Shown one piece after another: positions 1 through 7,785 of a stretch of DNA of 64,000 nucleotides (positions are counted from its first letter, which is position 1; each line of letters opens with the position of its first letter). Position numbers and translations under genes: made by a program. The stretch comes from an uncultured Bacillota bacterium (GTDB lineage: Bacteria; Bacillota; Clostridia; Christensenellales; Borkfalkiaceae). Below the pieces are notes generated by a model that ran no database searches, had not been told where the DNA came from, and saw only the letters and a list, made by a program, of their open reading frames with translations. Where the stretch lies: positions 1 through 64,000 of the forward strand of contig CASFTB010000002.1 in the NCBI GenBank assembly GCA_949297575.1, in the 5' to 3' direction.

Positions 1-1
1 G

Positions 2-172
2 ACGACCGCCAAAGCTATCGGCGTGAAGGCGGTCAAAGAAGGCTACGAAGGTCTGCTGCCCTGTGATATGCAAATAGCAACGAGCGCTACCGCGACCGAT
101 GCCACGATCGATAACATCATCGTGCATTTGGAAAAAGCAAATGAGGAGGAAAGGCATGCTGAATTTAATTAA
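2..172 (+). CDS. ABC transporter ATP-binding protein, 3' end only (partial)
   Basis: An open frame enters from the left edge and stops at the TAA at 170-172, giving 56 residues. No nucleotide-binding motif lies inside the window. The call rests on two things: the C-terminal segment with ATIDNIIVHLEK resembles the tail of ABC-2-type export ATPases, and the stop overlaps by 17 bases the start of an ABC-2-like permease at 156, the usual ATPase-permease coupling. The ribosome binding site of that permease (GAGGAGGAAAGG) lies inside this frame. It could be another protein; the upstream sequence would settle it. Confidence 0.45.
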   Translation, partial: TTAKAIGVKAVKEGYEGLLPCDMQIATSATATDATIDNIIVHLEKANEEERHAEFN

Positions 173-808
173 AAAGGAAGTCGCTCTTTGTATGCATCCT
201 ACGGCTTTTATCTTTCTCTTCTTTGCCGTGCTTGTTTTCGTACCGAATTATCCGTATGAAGTCATTTTCTTTTTCTCCTGCCTTTCGGTATTTTTCTGCT
301 GTATGATGACAAGAGAAAACGGCGATATTGCCTTTTCCTGTGCATTGCCAGTCAAAAAGGAGTATATTCCCCTCGCAAAGATGCTGGTGGTGTTCGGGCT
401 ACAAGGTATCATTTTGTTGTTTGTCGGTATCATCGGCGCAGTGGCGCTGTTTTACCTGTGGAACAGTATGTCAATCAAGCGGGTATCTCGGCAAATCTTG
501 CTCTGGTCGGCAATGGTGCGGTATTGCTCGGCGTGTTCAACCTGATCTTCTTCCCTCGTTATTTCAAAGCCCCCGATAAAATCGGCGTTCCGTTCGTGAT
601 CGGCGCGGCTGCCATGTTCTTGCTGATCGGCGTTTTTATCGTTTTACGTTGGGCAACGCCACTGTATTCCATCACGCTGAACGGGCTGAATTCAGAAAAT
701 ATCGGAGCAAAAGCAGCCGCTTTGACCATAGGGATCGTAATTTATATTATCCTGTCTGCGATAAGCTGCAAATTATCAATGACGCATTTTCAAAGATATG
801 ATGCTTAA
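156..808 (+). pseudogene. ABC-2 type transporter permease, frameshifted
   Basis: The frame beginning ATG at 156 (behind GAGGAGGAAAGG) encodes MLNLIKKEVALCMHP followed by hydrophobic helices. This is typical of the small ABC-2 permeases that sit next to a GntR regulator and an ATPase. After about residue 100 (near 440-458) the hydrophobic, family-like reading continues in another frame, from about VEQYVNQAG at 458 to the stop at 808, with further membrane segments. Restoring one missing base near 440-458 would give a single protein of about 217 residues with roughly six helices. The cause may be a true inactivating deletion or a sequencing error; a run of T (450-453) lies at the spot. Confidence 0.6.
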
Positions 809-872
809 AATGCTAAACACAGAGAGCTGCCAAAGACTCAAAATAAAAACTGTCCATAAAAATATGTGACAG
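809..872. other. Composition junction with a small inverted repeat
   Basis: AT-rich spacer between the broken permease and a gene with no 5' end. Bases 850-858 (CTGTCCATA) and 863-872 (TATGTGACAG) form an inverted repeat around AAAA with one bulged base. GC content rises sharply to the right. Together with truncated coding sequence on the right this looks like a recombination, deletion or assembly joint. It could be an insertion-sequence end, but no transposase is present. Confidence 0.4.
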
Positions 873-2329
873 TGGAGGGCAACTATCTCACATTTACTAC
901 GGCGCATTTCTCCGAGTTTTATATCCTCGGCGATACCGAACTCAATCTGTGGTGGCTCATCATTACGCTTCCCGTCATCCTCGCGCTGGAGCTCGTTGTC
1001 ATCGCCCTGCTTGCGGCGCGCAAGAAAAGGGATAAGGAGGGCGATGCGGAAAGAGGAAGAGACGCTTCAGATCCCCGGAACGGGGCAGAGCAGGGGACGG
1101 CGAAGATGAACGCCTTTGTTCCCGCGCCTCTCCTGGCGGTAAACCTCATCCCCGGCGGAGCTATCCCCGCGATCATTGCGCTCGCGGTGCTCGTGGCAGT
1201 CGCCGCCGGCGTCATCGTTGCATTGCTCCTCAAGGGTAGAAGGCGTGAAGAAGACGCGGAAGAAGAGCCTGCCGAAGAGGAAGCCGCACCCGCCTCCACT
1301 CCCGCACCGGTGCAGGAAGCCCCCCGGGCGGCATCTGTATCCGCGGGCTCTGTCGCGGCAGGCGGTGCGCTTGTTGGCGCCGCTGCTGTCCCTCTCGTCA
1401 TCGGCGAGTGGTATACGCGCATCATTTATGACAGGAGCTTTGAAGCCAGACTCATTCAGTCGGACGAGCGGACAAAGAACTATTACAGCGAACTGAAAAA
1501 TGAGTTGATGTCCTATAAAAAGGTCACGGCGCGCATGAGCTGGAAGCACGAAGCTTTCCGCCGCGGCAGGCCCACGGTGGCAAAATTCGTGTTCCGCGGC
1601 AAAACGCTCTGCCTGTGCCTCGCTCTTGACCCCAAGGCGTATGAGGACAGCAAATACATCATTGACGACATGTCAGAAGTCGCGCGGTTCGAGGGTACGC
1701 CCCTTCTTTACCGCATCAAAAACGACCGCCGCCTGCGCTATGCAAAGGAACTTATCGCAGTTCTCCTTGCAGAGGCGGAGAGGCTGAACGCCGAGTCGGC
1801 CAATTATGCGGATATCCCTTATGAGGAGACGCAGCCGCTCGTAGAGCGCGGGCTCATCCGCATCGTCGGCACCGAGCGCGTGCGCTACGACGGGAAGCGG
1901 ACCTCTGCCTATGAAGATGAAGGGGATGACGCCGCGGAAGAGGCCGCCGTCTCCGAAGATGTCTCTGCGGCCGAGGGGGCAGAAGGGCAGCTTGCAATCG
2001 TCAGCGCCGCAGAAGTCGATTCCCTCATGGAGGATGAAGCGGCCGAAGCGAGCATCGAGGAAAGCGTGCGCTATGCAGACAAGACAAAGACGGGCATCGT
2101 CAATGTAGACACGCTCAGCAAAGTCTTTGCGGAAGGCGAAAAGGTCACCCTTGAGGAGATCAAAAAGCGCGTTCGTTCTATCCACAAAAAGACGACGTAC
2201 ATCAAAATTCTCGCGCGCGGTGAGCTGGACAAAGCGCTCGTCGTCGAGGCAGACGACTATTCGGTCGAGGCGGTCAAAATGATCCTGCTTACGGGCGGTA
2301 AAGTCATCCGCACGCGCAGAAGGAAGTAA
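866..2329 (+). CDS. Membrane protein with uL15-like C-terminal domain, probably 5'-truncated
   Basis: 487 residues from a GTG with no ribosome binding site. The first ~25 residues (FTTAHFSEFYILGDTEL) read like the last strand of a repeat-containing cell-surface protein. A membrane helix (about 29-50) and basic stop-transfer residues follow, then a second Pro/Gly/Ala-rich hydrophobic stretch (about 85-123) and an acidic Glu/Ala/Pro linker. The middle (about 185-320) is a soluble domain I cannot name. The last ~85 residues (INV..LSKVF..GEKVTLEEIKK, then KILARGEL and SVEAV..LLTGGKVI) match the C-terminal half of ribosomal protein uL15. It is not the ribosomal protein itself, since no L15 N-terminus is present. 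The true start was probably upstream and has been lost at the 809-872 junction. The next gene begins two bases after the stop. Confidence 0.6.
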   Translation: MTVEGNYLTFTTAHFSEFYILGDTELNLWWLIITLPVILALELVVIALLAARKKRDKEGDAERGRDASDPRNGAEQGTAKMNAFVPAPLLAVNLIPGGAIPAIIALAVLVAVAAGVIVALLLKGRRREEDAEEEPAEEEAAPASTPAPVQEAPRAASVSAGSVAAGGALVGAAAVPLVIGEWYTRIIYDRSFEARLIQSDERTKNYYSELKNELMSYKKVTARMSWKHEAFRRGRPTVAKFVFRGKTLCLCLALDPKAYEDSKYIIDDMSEVARFEGTPLLYRIKNDRRLRYAKELIAVLLAEAERLNAESANYADIPYEETQPLVERGLIRIVGTERVRYDGKRTSAYEDEGDDAAEEAAVSEDVSAAEGAEGQLAIVSAAEVDSLMEDEAAEASIEESVRYADKTKTGIVNVDTLSKVFAEGEKVTLEEIKKRVRSIHKKTTYIKILARGELDKALVVEADDYSVEAVKMILLTGGKVIRTRRRK

Positions 2330-2331
2330 AA

Positions 2332-3126
2332 ATGGACGGTTTCAATAAAAGACAGGCAGAATTCAATGCCTCGCCCGAAGAGAGGCGCGCCGCTGCGTCC
2401 AACGCGTCGGGGAAGGAATTCCAAGGCGTAGAGGAAAGCAGTGCTCCCGCAAAAAAGAAGCGTTCGCGCGCAGCAAACGGCGTCAGAACATTCCTGTTCG
2501 GGCTGACGGCGGCCGCAGTCGTCACGGCCGCCGCGGTTTTACCCGCAAATGCAGCCGAGGCACAGATCGTCGACCTCGGCGCAACGGATACCGTTATCTC
2601 CTATACCGTCGATGTAAAAGAAATGTCCGGGCCCCTGAAGCTCGTCCTGTACAACGACTTTTCGCGGCGAGAAGCGGAATTATTTGCAGGCGAAAACAGC
2701 GGTAAATTTGCGGATCTGCAGCCGGATATGCGCTATACGGTGGCGATCGAAAGCGGTACCGCGTTCGGCGGTATCGCGCTGGAAAAGAGGGAGGTCAGCA
2801 CGCTTTCACCCGAGGAGGTCCCCGTTACAGAACTTGTTTCCGTATCGCACGAATGCACCTGTGATGTGGACGGCCTGTTCCATTTTGAAATGGAGTTTAC
2901 GGACGAAAACGGCTGGTGGTCTGCATTCGAGGCGACGCTCACCGACGCGGACGGAAACGTGGCGCGGTGTATCTTTACCGAGGACGCGCATGAAGCGCAG
3001 ACCATCGACGTTGTAGGGAATGACCTGGTCGGCAATACGGCAGAGTTTTCCATCTCATGCCTGAGTACGAAGAACGCCGAGGGCGGCGTGTGGGTCGTGT
3101 TATTCAAAGAGACTGTAAAAATATAA
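2332..3126 (+). CDS. Hypothetical exported or membrane-anchored beta-rich protein
   Basis: 264 residues, starting two bases after the preceding stop, so almost certainly co-transcribed and translationally coupled. The N-terminus is a ~50-residue polar, charged segment rich in Ala, Lys and Arg. A hydrophobic helix follows (about 53-72, FLFGLTAAAVVTAAAVLP) that ends in ANAAEA, a possible signal-peptidase site, although the long charged N-tail would also suit a type II anchor. The rest alternates hydrophobic and polar residues with several Gly and Asp turns, consistent with one or two Ig- or fibronectin-III-like domains. A single CTC pair lies near residue 180. No sortase motif is visible and I do not recognise a family. 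Confidence 0.6.
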   Translation: MDGFNKRQAEFNASPEERRAAASNASGKEFQGVEESSAPAKKKRSRAANGVRTFLFGLTAAAVVTAAAVLPANAAEAQIVDLGATDTVISYTVDVKEMSGPLKLVLYNDFSRREAELFAGENSGKFADLQPDMRYTVAIESGTAFGGIALEKREVSTLSPEEVPVTELVSVSHECTCDVDGLFHFEMEFTDENGWWSAFEATLTDADGNVARCIFTEDAHEAQTIDVVGNDLVGNTAEFSISCLSTKNAEGGVWVVLFKETVKI

Positions 3127-3140
3127 GGAGAGCAGATACA

Positions 3141-4166
3141 ATGAAAGAAAAAACGCAAAAGAATGCCGTACTGCGCTATATCATCCTCGCGCTGTTTACG
3201 GCGGGTACGATCGCCGCGTTCGTGTTTTCCACACAGCTCTTCGGCGAAACTTCCATCTTTAACAAGTCGGTCAGTTCCAACAGTTTCGTCAATGTGCTGT
3301 ATCAGAAGATCCCGGCGCTTATCCGCAGCGTGCAGATCGTGACGATCTCCGTCCTGCTCTCCATGCTGCTGCGCTATATCATGCGCAAGGGATTTGCGAG
3401 GAGCAACCGCAGCCTGACCATCGTCAAACTGTTGGGAAATTTCATCCGCTGGGTCATCGCTATCGTCGCAGTGTTTGTCGTGCTCGGCGCATGGGGCGTG
3501 GATACGGCAACTCTCCTTGCCAGCGCAGGGATCTTGACGCTCATCGTCGGCCTCGGAGCGCAGAGCCTCGTCGCCGACATCGTCGCTGGTATCTTTATGG
3601 TATTTGAAGGGGAGTTTCAGATCGGAGACATCGTCATTGTCAACGGCTGGCGCGGCACCGTCCAGGAGATCGGCATCCGCACCACAAAGATCGTCGACGC
3701 GAGCGGCAATGTCAATATCGTAAACAACAGTGAGATCACGACCCTCGTCAACCAGACCAAGGATGTTTCGCTCGCAAAATGCGTGATCGGCATCGAATAC
3801 AGCGAATCGCTGCCTCGCGTCGAAGTTCTCATCCGCGACAATCTGCTCACGATCAAAGAGCATATCCCCGCCATCATCGAAGGGCCGTACTATAAAGGGG
3901 TGGATGCGCTCGGCGCCTCCAGCGTCGATCTGCTGCTCGTCGCCACCTGTAAAGAGGAGGACATCTATCAGGTACAGCGCGATCTGAACCGCGAAATGAA
4001 GCTCCTGTTCGACGCGAACAATGTCAGTATTCCCTTCCCGCAGGTGGTAGTCAATCAACCCGCAGAAACGGTCACGAGGACTACCAGAAAGACGGCGCAG
4101 GGTGCGCGCGAATTCGTCGAAGAACAAAAAGCAGCATCCAAAGGCTTGGAGGACGAGGACACCTGA
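3141..4166 (+). CDS. MscS-family mechanosensitive ion channel
   Basis: 341 residues. The start at 3141 is chosen because AAGGAGAGCAGATACA precedes it; the frame is open further upstream but overlaps the previous gene. Three hydrophobic segments (about 12-30, 60-80, 95-120) lead into the pore-lining helix, where ASAGILTLIVGLGAQSLVADIVAG carries the Gly/Ala packing pattern of MscS TM3. The cytoplasmic beta domain follows (FQIGDIVIVNGWRGTVQEIGIRTTKI). The channel opens when membrane tension rises and releases solutes during osmotic downshock. The C-terminal ~35 residues are charged and not part of the core fold. A terminator-like hairpin follows at 4186. Confidence 0.93.
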   Translation: MKEKTQKNAVLRYIILALFTAGTIAAFVFSTQLFGETSIFNKSVSSNSFVNVLYQKIPALIRSVQIVTISVLLSMLLRYIMRKGFARSNRSLTIVKLLGNFIRWVIAIVAVFVVLGAWGVDTATLLASAGILTLIVGLGAQSLVADIVAGIFMVFEGEFQIGDIVIVNGWRGTVQEIGIRTTKIVDASGNVNIVNNSEITTLVNQTKDVSLAKCVIGIEYSESLPRVEVLIRDNLLTIKEHIPAIIEGPYYKGVDALGASSVDLLLVATCKEEDIYQVQRDLNREMKLLFDANNVSIPFPQVVVNQPAETVTRTTRKTAQGAREFVEEQKAASKGLEDEDT

Positions 4167-4185
4167 CCCTTCCTTTAAAACAAAC

Positions 4186-4210
4186 GGGCCGCCTCGTTAA
4201 GAGGCGGCCC
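4186..4210 (+). terminator. Hairpin after the mscS-type gene
   Basis: A 10-bp perfect GC-rich stem (GGGCCGCCTC / GAGGCGGCCC) with loop GTTAA, 20 bases after the MscS stop. The following bases are only mildly T-rich (ATACTGTTTATG), so termination efficiency is uncertain. Confidence 0.6.
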
Positions 4211-4237
4211 ATACTGTTTATGATGGACCTTGAATAC

Positions 4238-4287
4238 AAAAAAGCCGCGATCGCATAGAACAAAGTTCCTATACAACGCGGCTTTTT
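4238..4287 (-). terminator. Terminator of tRNA-Val
   Basis: Inverted arms AAAAAGCCGCG and CGCGGCTTTTT enclose a 28-base spacer just downstream of the tRNA in the minus direction, giving a stem followed by a T run on that strand. Confidence 0.6.
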
Positions 4288-4290
4288 GTA

Positions 4291-4367
4291 TGGTAGAGAC
4301 AGTAGGACTCGAACCTACGACCTCTCGCATGTGAAGCGAGCGCTCTAACCAACTGAGCTATGCCTCC
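4291..4367 (-). tRNA. tRNA-Val (anticodon CAC)
   Basis: The reverse complement folds as a 77-base tRNA with encoded CCA: acceptor GGAGGCA paired with TGTCTCT (with G-U pairs), D arm with AGTTGGTTAGAG, anticodon stem CTCGC/GCGAG around TTCACAT, T arm GTAGG-TTCGAGT-CCTAC. Anticodon CAC reads GUG. Confidence 0.95.
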
Positions 4368-4500
4368 GAAACAGCTTTTATATTATAGCACATCCCAAAA
4401 AAAATGACAACCGATTTTCGGCGGGCGATCGATTTTTTTTCCGACACGGCAAATTTTTTTCACAAGCCGGGTCTCCCGCCGCTAAACGCAGCTCAATTGC

Positions 4501-4530
4501 TTGACGGTCTGCATGGATACGTTATATAAT
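4501..4530 (+). promoter_or_regulatory. Predicted sigma-A promoter of galE
   Basis: TTGACG at 4501-4506 and TATAAT at 4525-4530 are spaced by 18 bases. Transcription would start near 4537, leaving a leader of about 33 bases that carries the GGAGG at 4554-4558. Confidence 0.7.
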
Positions 4531-4569
4531 AATAAAAGACCAAAATATGCAACGGAGGGCAGGAATTGC

Positions 4570-5604
4570 ATGAAAACCATTCTCGTTACGGGGGGAGCCG
4601 GGTATATCGGCAGCCATACATGCGTCGAGCTCATAAATGCGGGATACGGCGTCGTGATCGTCGACAACCTCTGCAACAGCAAAGAGGAGGCGGTGCGCCG
4701 CATAGAAAAGATCGTCGGCTGTCCCGTCACTTTTTACCGGAACGATATTTTGGATGCCGCCGCTTTGGACAAGATTTTTTCCGAAAACCAAATCGACGCG
4801 GTCATCAATTTTGCAGGTTTAAAGGCGGTAGGGGAGTCCTGCGAAAAGCCGATCGAGTATTATAAGAACAATATTTCCGGCATGCTAGTGCTTCTGGAAG
4901 CGATGCGCAAGCACGGCTGCAAAAACCTGGTTTTTTCCTCCTCTGCGACCGTTTACGGAAAGCCGAAAAGTGTTCCGATCCGCGAGGATTTTCCTCTGAG
5001 CGCGACGAATCCGTACGGCAGGACTAAGCTCTTTATCGAGGAGATCCTTCGAGACGTCTATAAGGCGGATGCATCCTTTAACATCGCGATCCTGCGCTAT
5101 TTCAATCCGATCGGCGCGCATGCGTCGGGGCTGATCGGAGAAGATCCAAACGGCATCCCGAACAATCTGTGCCCGTATATCACGAGAGTCTGCGTCGGGA
5201 AGCTGGAAAAAGTGCACGTCTTCGGAAACGACTATCCGACCCCGGACGGAACGGGGGTGCGCGACTATATACACGTCGTAGATCTTGCGAAAGGGCACGT
5301 CTGTGCGCTTAAAAAATTGTTTGAGGGCTCCGGCCTCTTTACCGTCAATTTGGGAACGGGTACAGGATACAGTGTTTTAGATATCATCAATGCTTTTTCC
5401 AAGGCGCTTGGTCGGCCCATTCCCTATGTATTCGAGCCGCGCCGTCAGGGCGACATTCCGGAGTGTTATGCCGATCCCTCCCTCGCTGAAAAGATGATCG
5501 GGTTTAAGACAAAAAAGACGCTCGACGATATGTGCAGGGATGCACTCAATTTCCAGATGAATAACCCGGAAGGGTATCCCGAGGACGGGCCCGCCAACGG
5601 CTAA
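4570..5604 (+). CDS. galE: UDP-glucose 4-epimerase
   Basis: 344 residues. ATG 4570 is preceded by GGAGG at a proper distance, and the protein then begins at MKTILVTGGAGYIGSH, the NAD-binding Rossmann motif GxxGxxG. The Ser of SSSATVYG (about 122) and the YxxxK motif (YGRTK, about 149-153) are the extended-SDR catalytic residues. NPIGAH and the C-terminal GTGTGYSVLDI match GalE. It interconverts UDP-glucose and UDP-galactose in the cytoplasm for galactose use and surface polysaccharide precursors. The length is normal for the family. It has its own promoter and stands apart from the glycogen operon. Confidence 0.95.
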   Translation: MKTILVTGGAGYIGSHTCVELINAGYGVVIVDNLCNSKEEAVRRIEKIVGCPVTFYRNDILDAAALDKIFSENQIDAVINFAGLKAVGESCEKPIEYYKNNISGMLVLLEAMRKHGCKNLVFSSSATVYGKPKSVPIREDFPLSATNPYGRTKLFIEEILRDVYKADASFNIAILRYFNPIGAHASGLIGEDPNGIPNNLCPYITRVCVGKLEKVHVFGNDYPTPDGTGVRDYIHVVDLAKGHVCALKKLFEGSGLFTVNLGTGTGYSVLDIINAFSKALGRPIPYVFEPRRQGDIPECYADPSLAEKMIGFKTKKTLDDMCRDALNFQMNNPEGYPEDGPANG

Positions 5605-5675
5605 AGCCCTTTTGAGGGGAAGGAACGGGCAGAGCCATGCTATTACTAAATTTTCAGGCGTGAGGTACGATCGTT

Positions 5676-7001
5676 ATGAACATGCGAAACTCATTAAAGA
5701 TCAATGAAAAGGGACATCTCGAGATAGGCGGGGCAGACGCTGTCTCTCTCGCGGCGGCATTCGGCACCCCTTTGTATGTGATGGATGAGGCCCATATCCG
5801 AGCAATGTGTTCCGTTTACAGGGATACGATCGAAAAAGAGTACGGCGGCAACGGCCTCGTCCTGTACGCATCAAAGGCCTTTAGCTGCATGGCCATCTAC
5901 AAGATCGTCGCCTCCGAACAAATCGGGGTCGATACCGTTTCCGAAGGAGAGCTCTATACGGCGCTGAAAGCCGGATTCCCTGCCGAACGTATATTTTTGC
6001 ACGGAAACAATAAACTGCCCGCAGAGCTTGTATATGCGGTCGAAAACGGCGTCGGGACGGTCGTCGTGGATGCGTATGCAGAGCTCGACCTGCTCGACGA
6101 CATCTGCGCGCAGAGAGGAGCAGTGCAGGATATCCTCCTCCGCATCAACCCGGGCGTGGAGGCGCACACGCATCATTTTATTCAGACGGCAAAGACGGAC
6201 AGCAAATTCGGTTTTGCGGTCGCGGACGGTTCCGCCGAAAAAGTGACCGCTTATGCACTCACCAAAAAGAATCTGCGCCTGCGTGGATATCACTGTCACA
6301 TCGGGTCGCAGATCTTTGAAAAGCAATCCTTTGCGCTCGCCGTGGATAAAATGATGGCGTTCATGGCCGCTATCCGCGATAAACATGATTTTACCGCCTC
6401 CGTGCTCAATCTCGGCGGCGGATACGGTATCTGGTATACGGACGAGGATGCCAAGATCTCCTGCGAGGGGTATGCCGATTATCTGCGGACAGTCATAGAA
6501 AAGGTCAGGGAGCGGTCGAAGGCGCTTTCTTATCCCGAACCTTATCTCGTCATCGAGCCCGGCAGGTCTATTGTGGGGGAAGCGGGCGTCACGCTCTATA
6601 CGGTCGGCAACATCAAGGAGATCCCCGGGGTCAAAAAGTACATTGCTGTCGACGGCGGCATGTTTGATAATCCCCGCTATGCGCTCTATCAGGCTAAATA
6701 TACGGCGCTCCTTGCCAATCGCGCGAAGGAAGCGTGCACGGAGGTCGTCTCCGTTGCCGGCAAGTGCTGCGAAAGCGGAGACATCGTCTGTGCAGACGTA
6801 AAGCTCCCGGCAGCAAAGAGCGGAGATATCCTCGCCGTACTCTCTACGGGAGCGTATAACTATTCGATGGCGAGCAATTATAACCGTAACCCCGTTCCGC
6901 CCGTCGTGCTCGTGAAGGACGGCATCGCGGAATATATCGTAAAGCCGCAGTCGCTCGAAGACATCGTGCGCAACGATGTGGTACCCGATCGCCTGAAATG
7001 A
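5676..7001 (+). CDS. lysA: Diaminopimelate decarboxylase
   Basis: 441 residues, fold type III PLP enzyme that converts meso-diaminopimelate to L-lysine in the cytoplasm. LYASKAFS carries the PLP-binding Lys (K67). HCHIGSQ, the glycine-rich LGGGYGI, EPGRSIV and the catalytic Cys in GKCCESGD are all present, as is the conserved YNYSMASNYN near the end. ATG 5676 is the first in frame, with a weak GTGAGG before it; a second ATG two codons later is possible. It lies 71 bases after galE. No lysine riboswitch fits in the gap. Confidence 0.95.
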   Translation: MNMRNSLKINEKGHLEIGGADAVSLAAAFGTPLYVMDEAHIRAMCSVYRDTIEKEYGGNGLVLYASKAFSCMAIYKIVASEQIGVDTVSEGELYTALKAGFPAERIFLHGNNKLPAELVYAVENGVGTVVVDAYAELDLLDDICAQRGAVQDILLRINPGVEAHTHHFIQTAKTDSKFGFAVADGSAEKVTAYALTKKNLRLRGYHCHIGSQIFEKQSFALAVDKMMAFMAAIRDKHDFTASVLNLGGGYGIWYTDEDAKISCEGYADYLRTVIEKVRERSKALSYPEPYLVIEPGRSIVGEAGVTLYTVGNIKEIPGVKKYIAVDGGMFDNPRYALYQAKYTALLANRAKEACTEVVSVAGKCCESGDIVCADVKLPAAKSGDILAVLSTGAYNYSMASNYNRNPVPPVVLVKDGIAEYIVKPQSLEDIVRNDVVPDRLK

Positions 7002-7006
7002 TAACC

Positions 7007-7037
7007 AGCGGGGAAACTCCCCGCTCTTATCTTTTTT
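7007..7037 (+). terminator. Terminator after lysA
   Basis: AGCGGGG-AAACT-CCCCGCT forms a 7-bp stem, followed by CTTATCTTTTTT. It closes the galE-lysA stretch before the next promoter. Confidence 0.85.
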
Positions 7038-7048
7038 GCAGGATTGCC

Positions 7049-7077
7049 TTGCTTTTTTCCTGCAAGTATAGTATAAT
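7049..7077 (+). promoter_or_regulatory. Predicted sigma-A promoter for a leaderless M50-scpA-scpB mRNA
   Basis: TTGCTT (7049-7054), a 17-base spacer and TATAAT (7072-7077). The expected transcription start, seven bases past the -10, is the A of ATG 7084 itself, so the message would have no 5' leader. Confidence 0.75.
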
Positions 7078-7083
7078 TTTTGT

Positions 7084-7785
7084 ATGCAGAAATTGCTCGA
7101 ACGCTTGATTTATCTCATCGCCAGCTTCCTCGCGGTCACGGTCGTTCTCACCTTGCATGAGTTTTCTCATGCTGCGGTCGCTTATAAATGTGGGGATCCG
7201 ACGCCGAAAATGAACGGACGCGTCACACTCAACCCGATGGCGCACTTCGATCTCCTCGGACTCGTCATGTTCACCTTTGCGGGATTCGGCTGGGCAAAAC
7301 CGGTGCCCATAAACCCGTACAACTTCCGCAGCTATCGGCGCGGCCTTACGTTGACGGCAGTCGCCGGCGTCGCGATGAATTATCTGACCGCTTTTTTATG
7401 GTGCCCGCTGTATCTGCTTGCGCTGCGAGGGACGGGGATAGAGGGGCTGGATTATTTCCTCGGGCTGTTTACGCTGTTTCTCTATACGTATTCACTGAGC
7501 TTCTGCGTCTTCAACCTGATCCCGCTGCCGCCGTTGGACGGCTGGCGCGTCGTAGAAGCCGTAGACAGGCGGCAGGGCAGTATCTATCGCTTTTTGCAGC
7601 GGTACGGAAACATCATCCTGCTCGTCCTCATCGGGTACCATTTTTTGGTTTCAGTGCTCTCATCTTCCGGATATTATGAAGTCTCGACGATACTCGGCTA
7701 TGCAGATGTGCTCGGTTGGATCATGAACTACGTAACACAGTGGATCGGTTGGCCGATCATGAAGCTTTGGGGGTTGGTTTTCTGA
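7084..7785 (+). CDS. Site-2 protease family (M50) intramembrane metalloprotease
   Basis: 233 residues, about six membrane segments. HEFSH at residues 25-29 lies in the first helix as the zinc-binding HExxH, and NLIPLPPLDG later in the chain supplies the NxxPxPPLDG motif with the third ligand. This start is required because the catalytic helix begins at residue ~8. No Shine-Dalgarno sequence precedes it; instead a -10 box ends six bases before the ATG. It belongs to the short M50 group without a PDZ domain, which cleaves membrane-spanning substrates; the substrate is unknown. The stop overlaps the scpA start (TGATG), so the three genes form an operon. Confidence 0.88.
   Translation: MQKLLERLIYLIASFLAVTVVLTLHEFSHAAVAYKCGDPTPKMNGRVTLNPMAHFDLLGLVMFTFAGFGWAKPVPINPYNFRSYRRGLTLTAVAGVAMNYLTAFLWCPLYLLALRGTGIEGLDYFLGLFTLFLYTYSLSFCVFNLIPLPPLDGWRVVEAVDRRQGSIYRFLQRYGNIILLVLIGYHFLVSVLSSSGYYEVSTILGYADVLGWIMNYVTQWIGWPIMKLWGLVF

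Noticed and set aside
2733-4127. A 464-codon minus-strand open frame opposite the mscS-type gene
   Set aside because: Antisense to a gene with clear membrane topology and MscS motifs; no start signal.
5605-5675. Possible lysine riboswitch before lysA
   Set aside because: Only 71 bases separate galE and lysA, far too short for the lysine aptamer, and no matching stems are seen.
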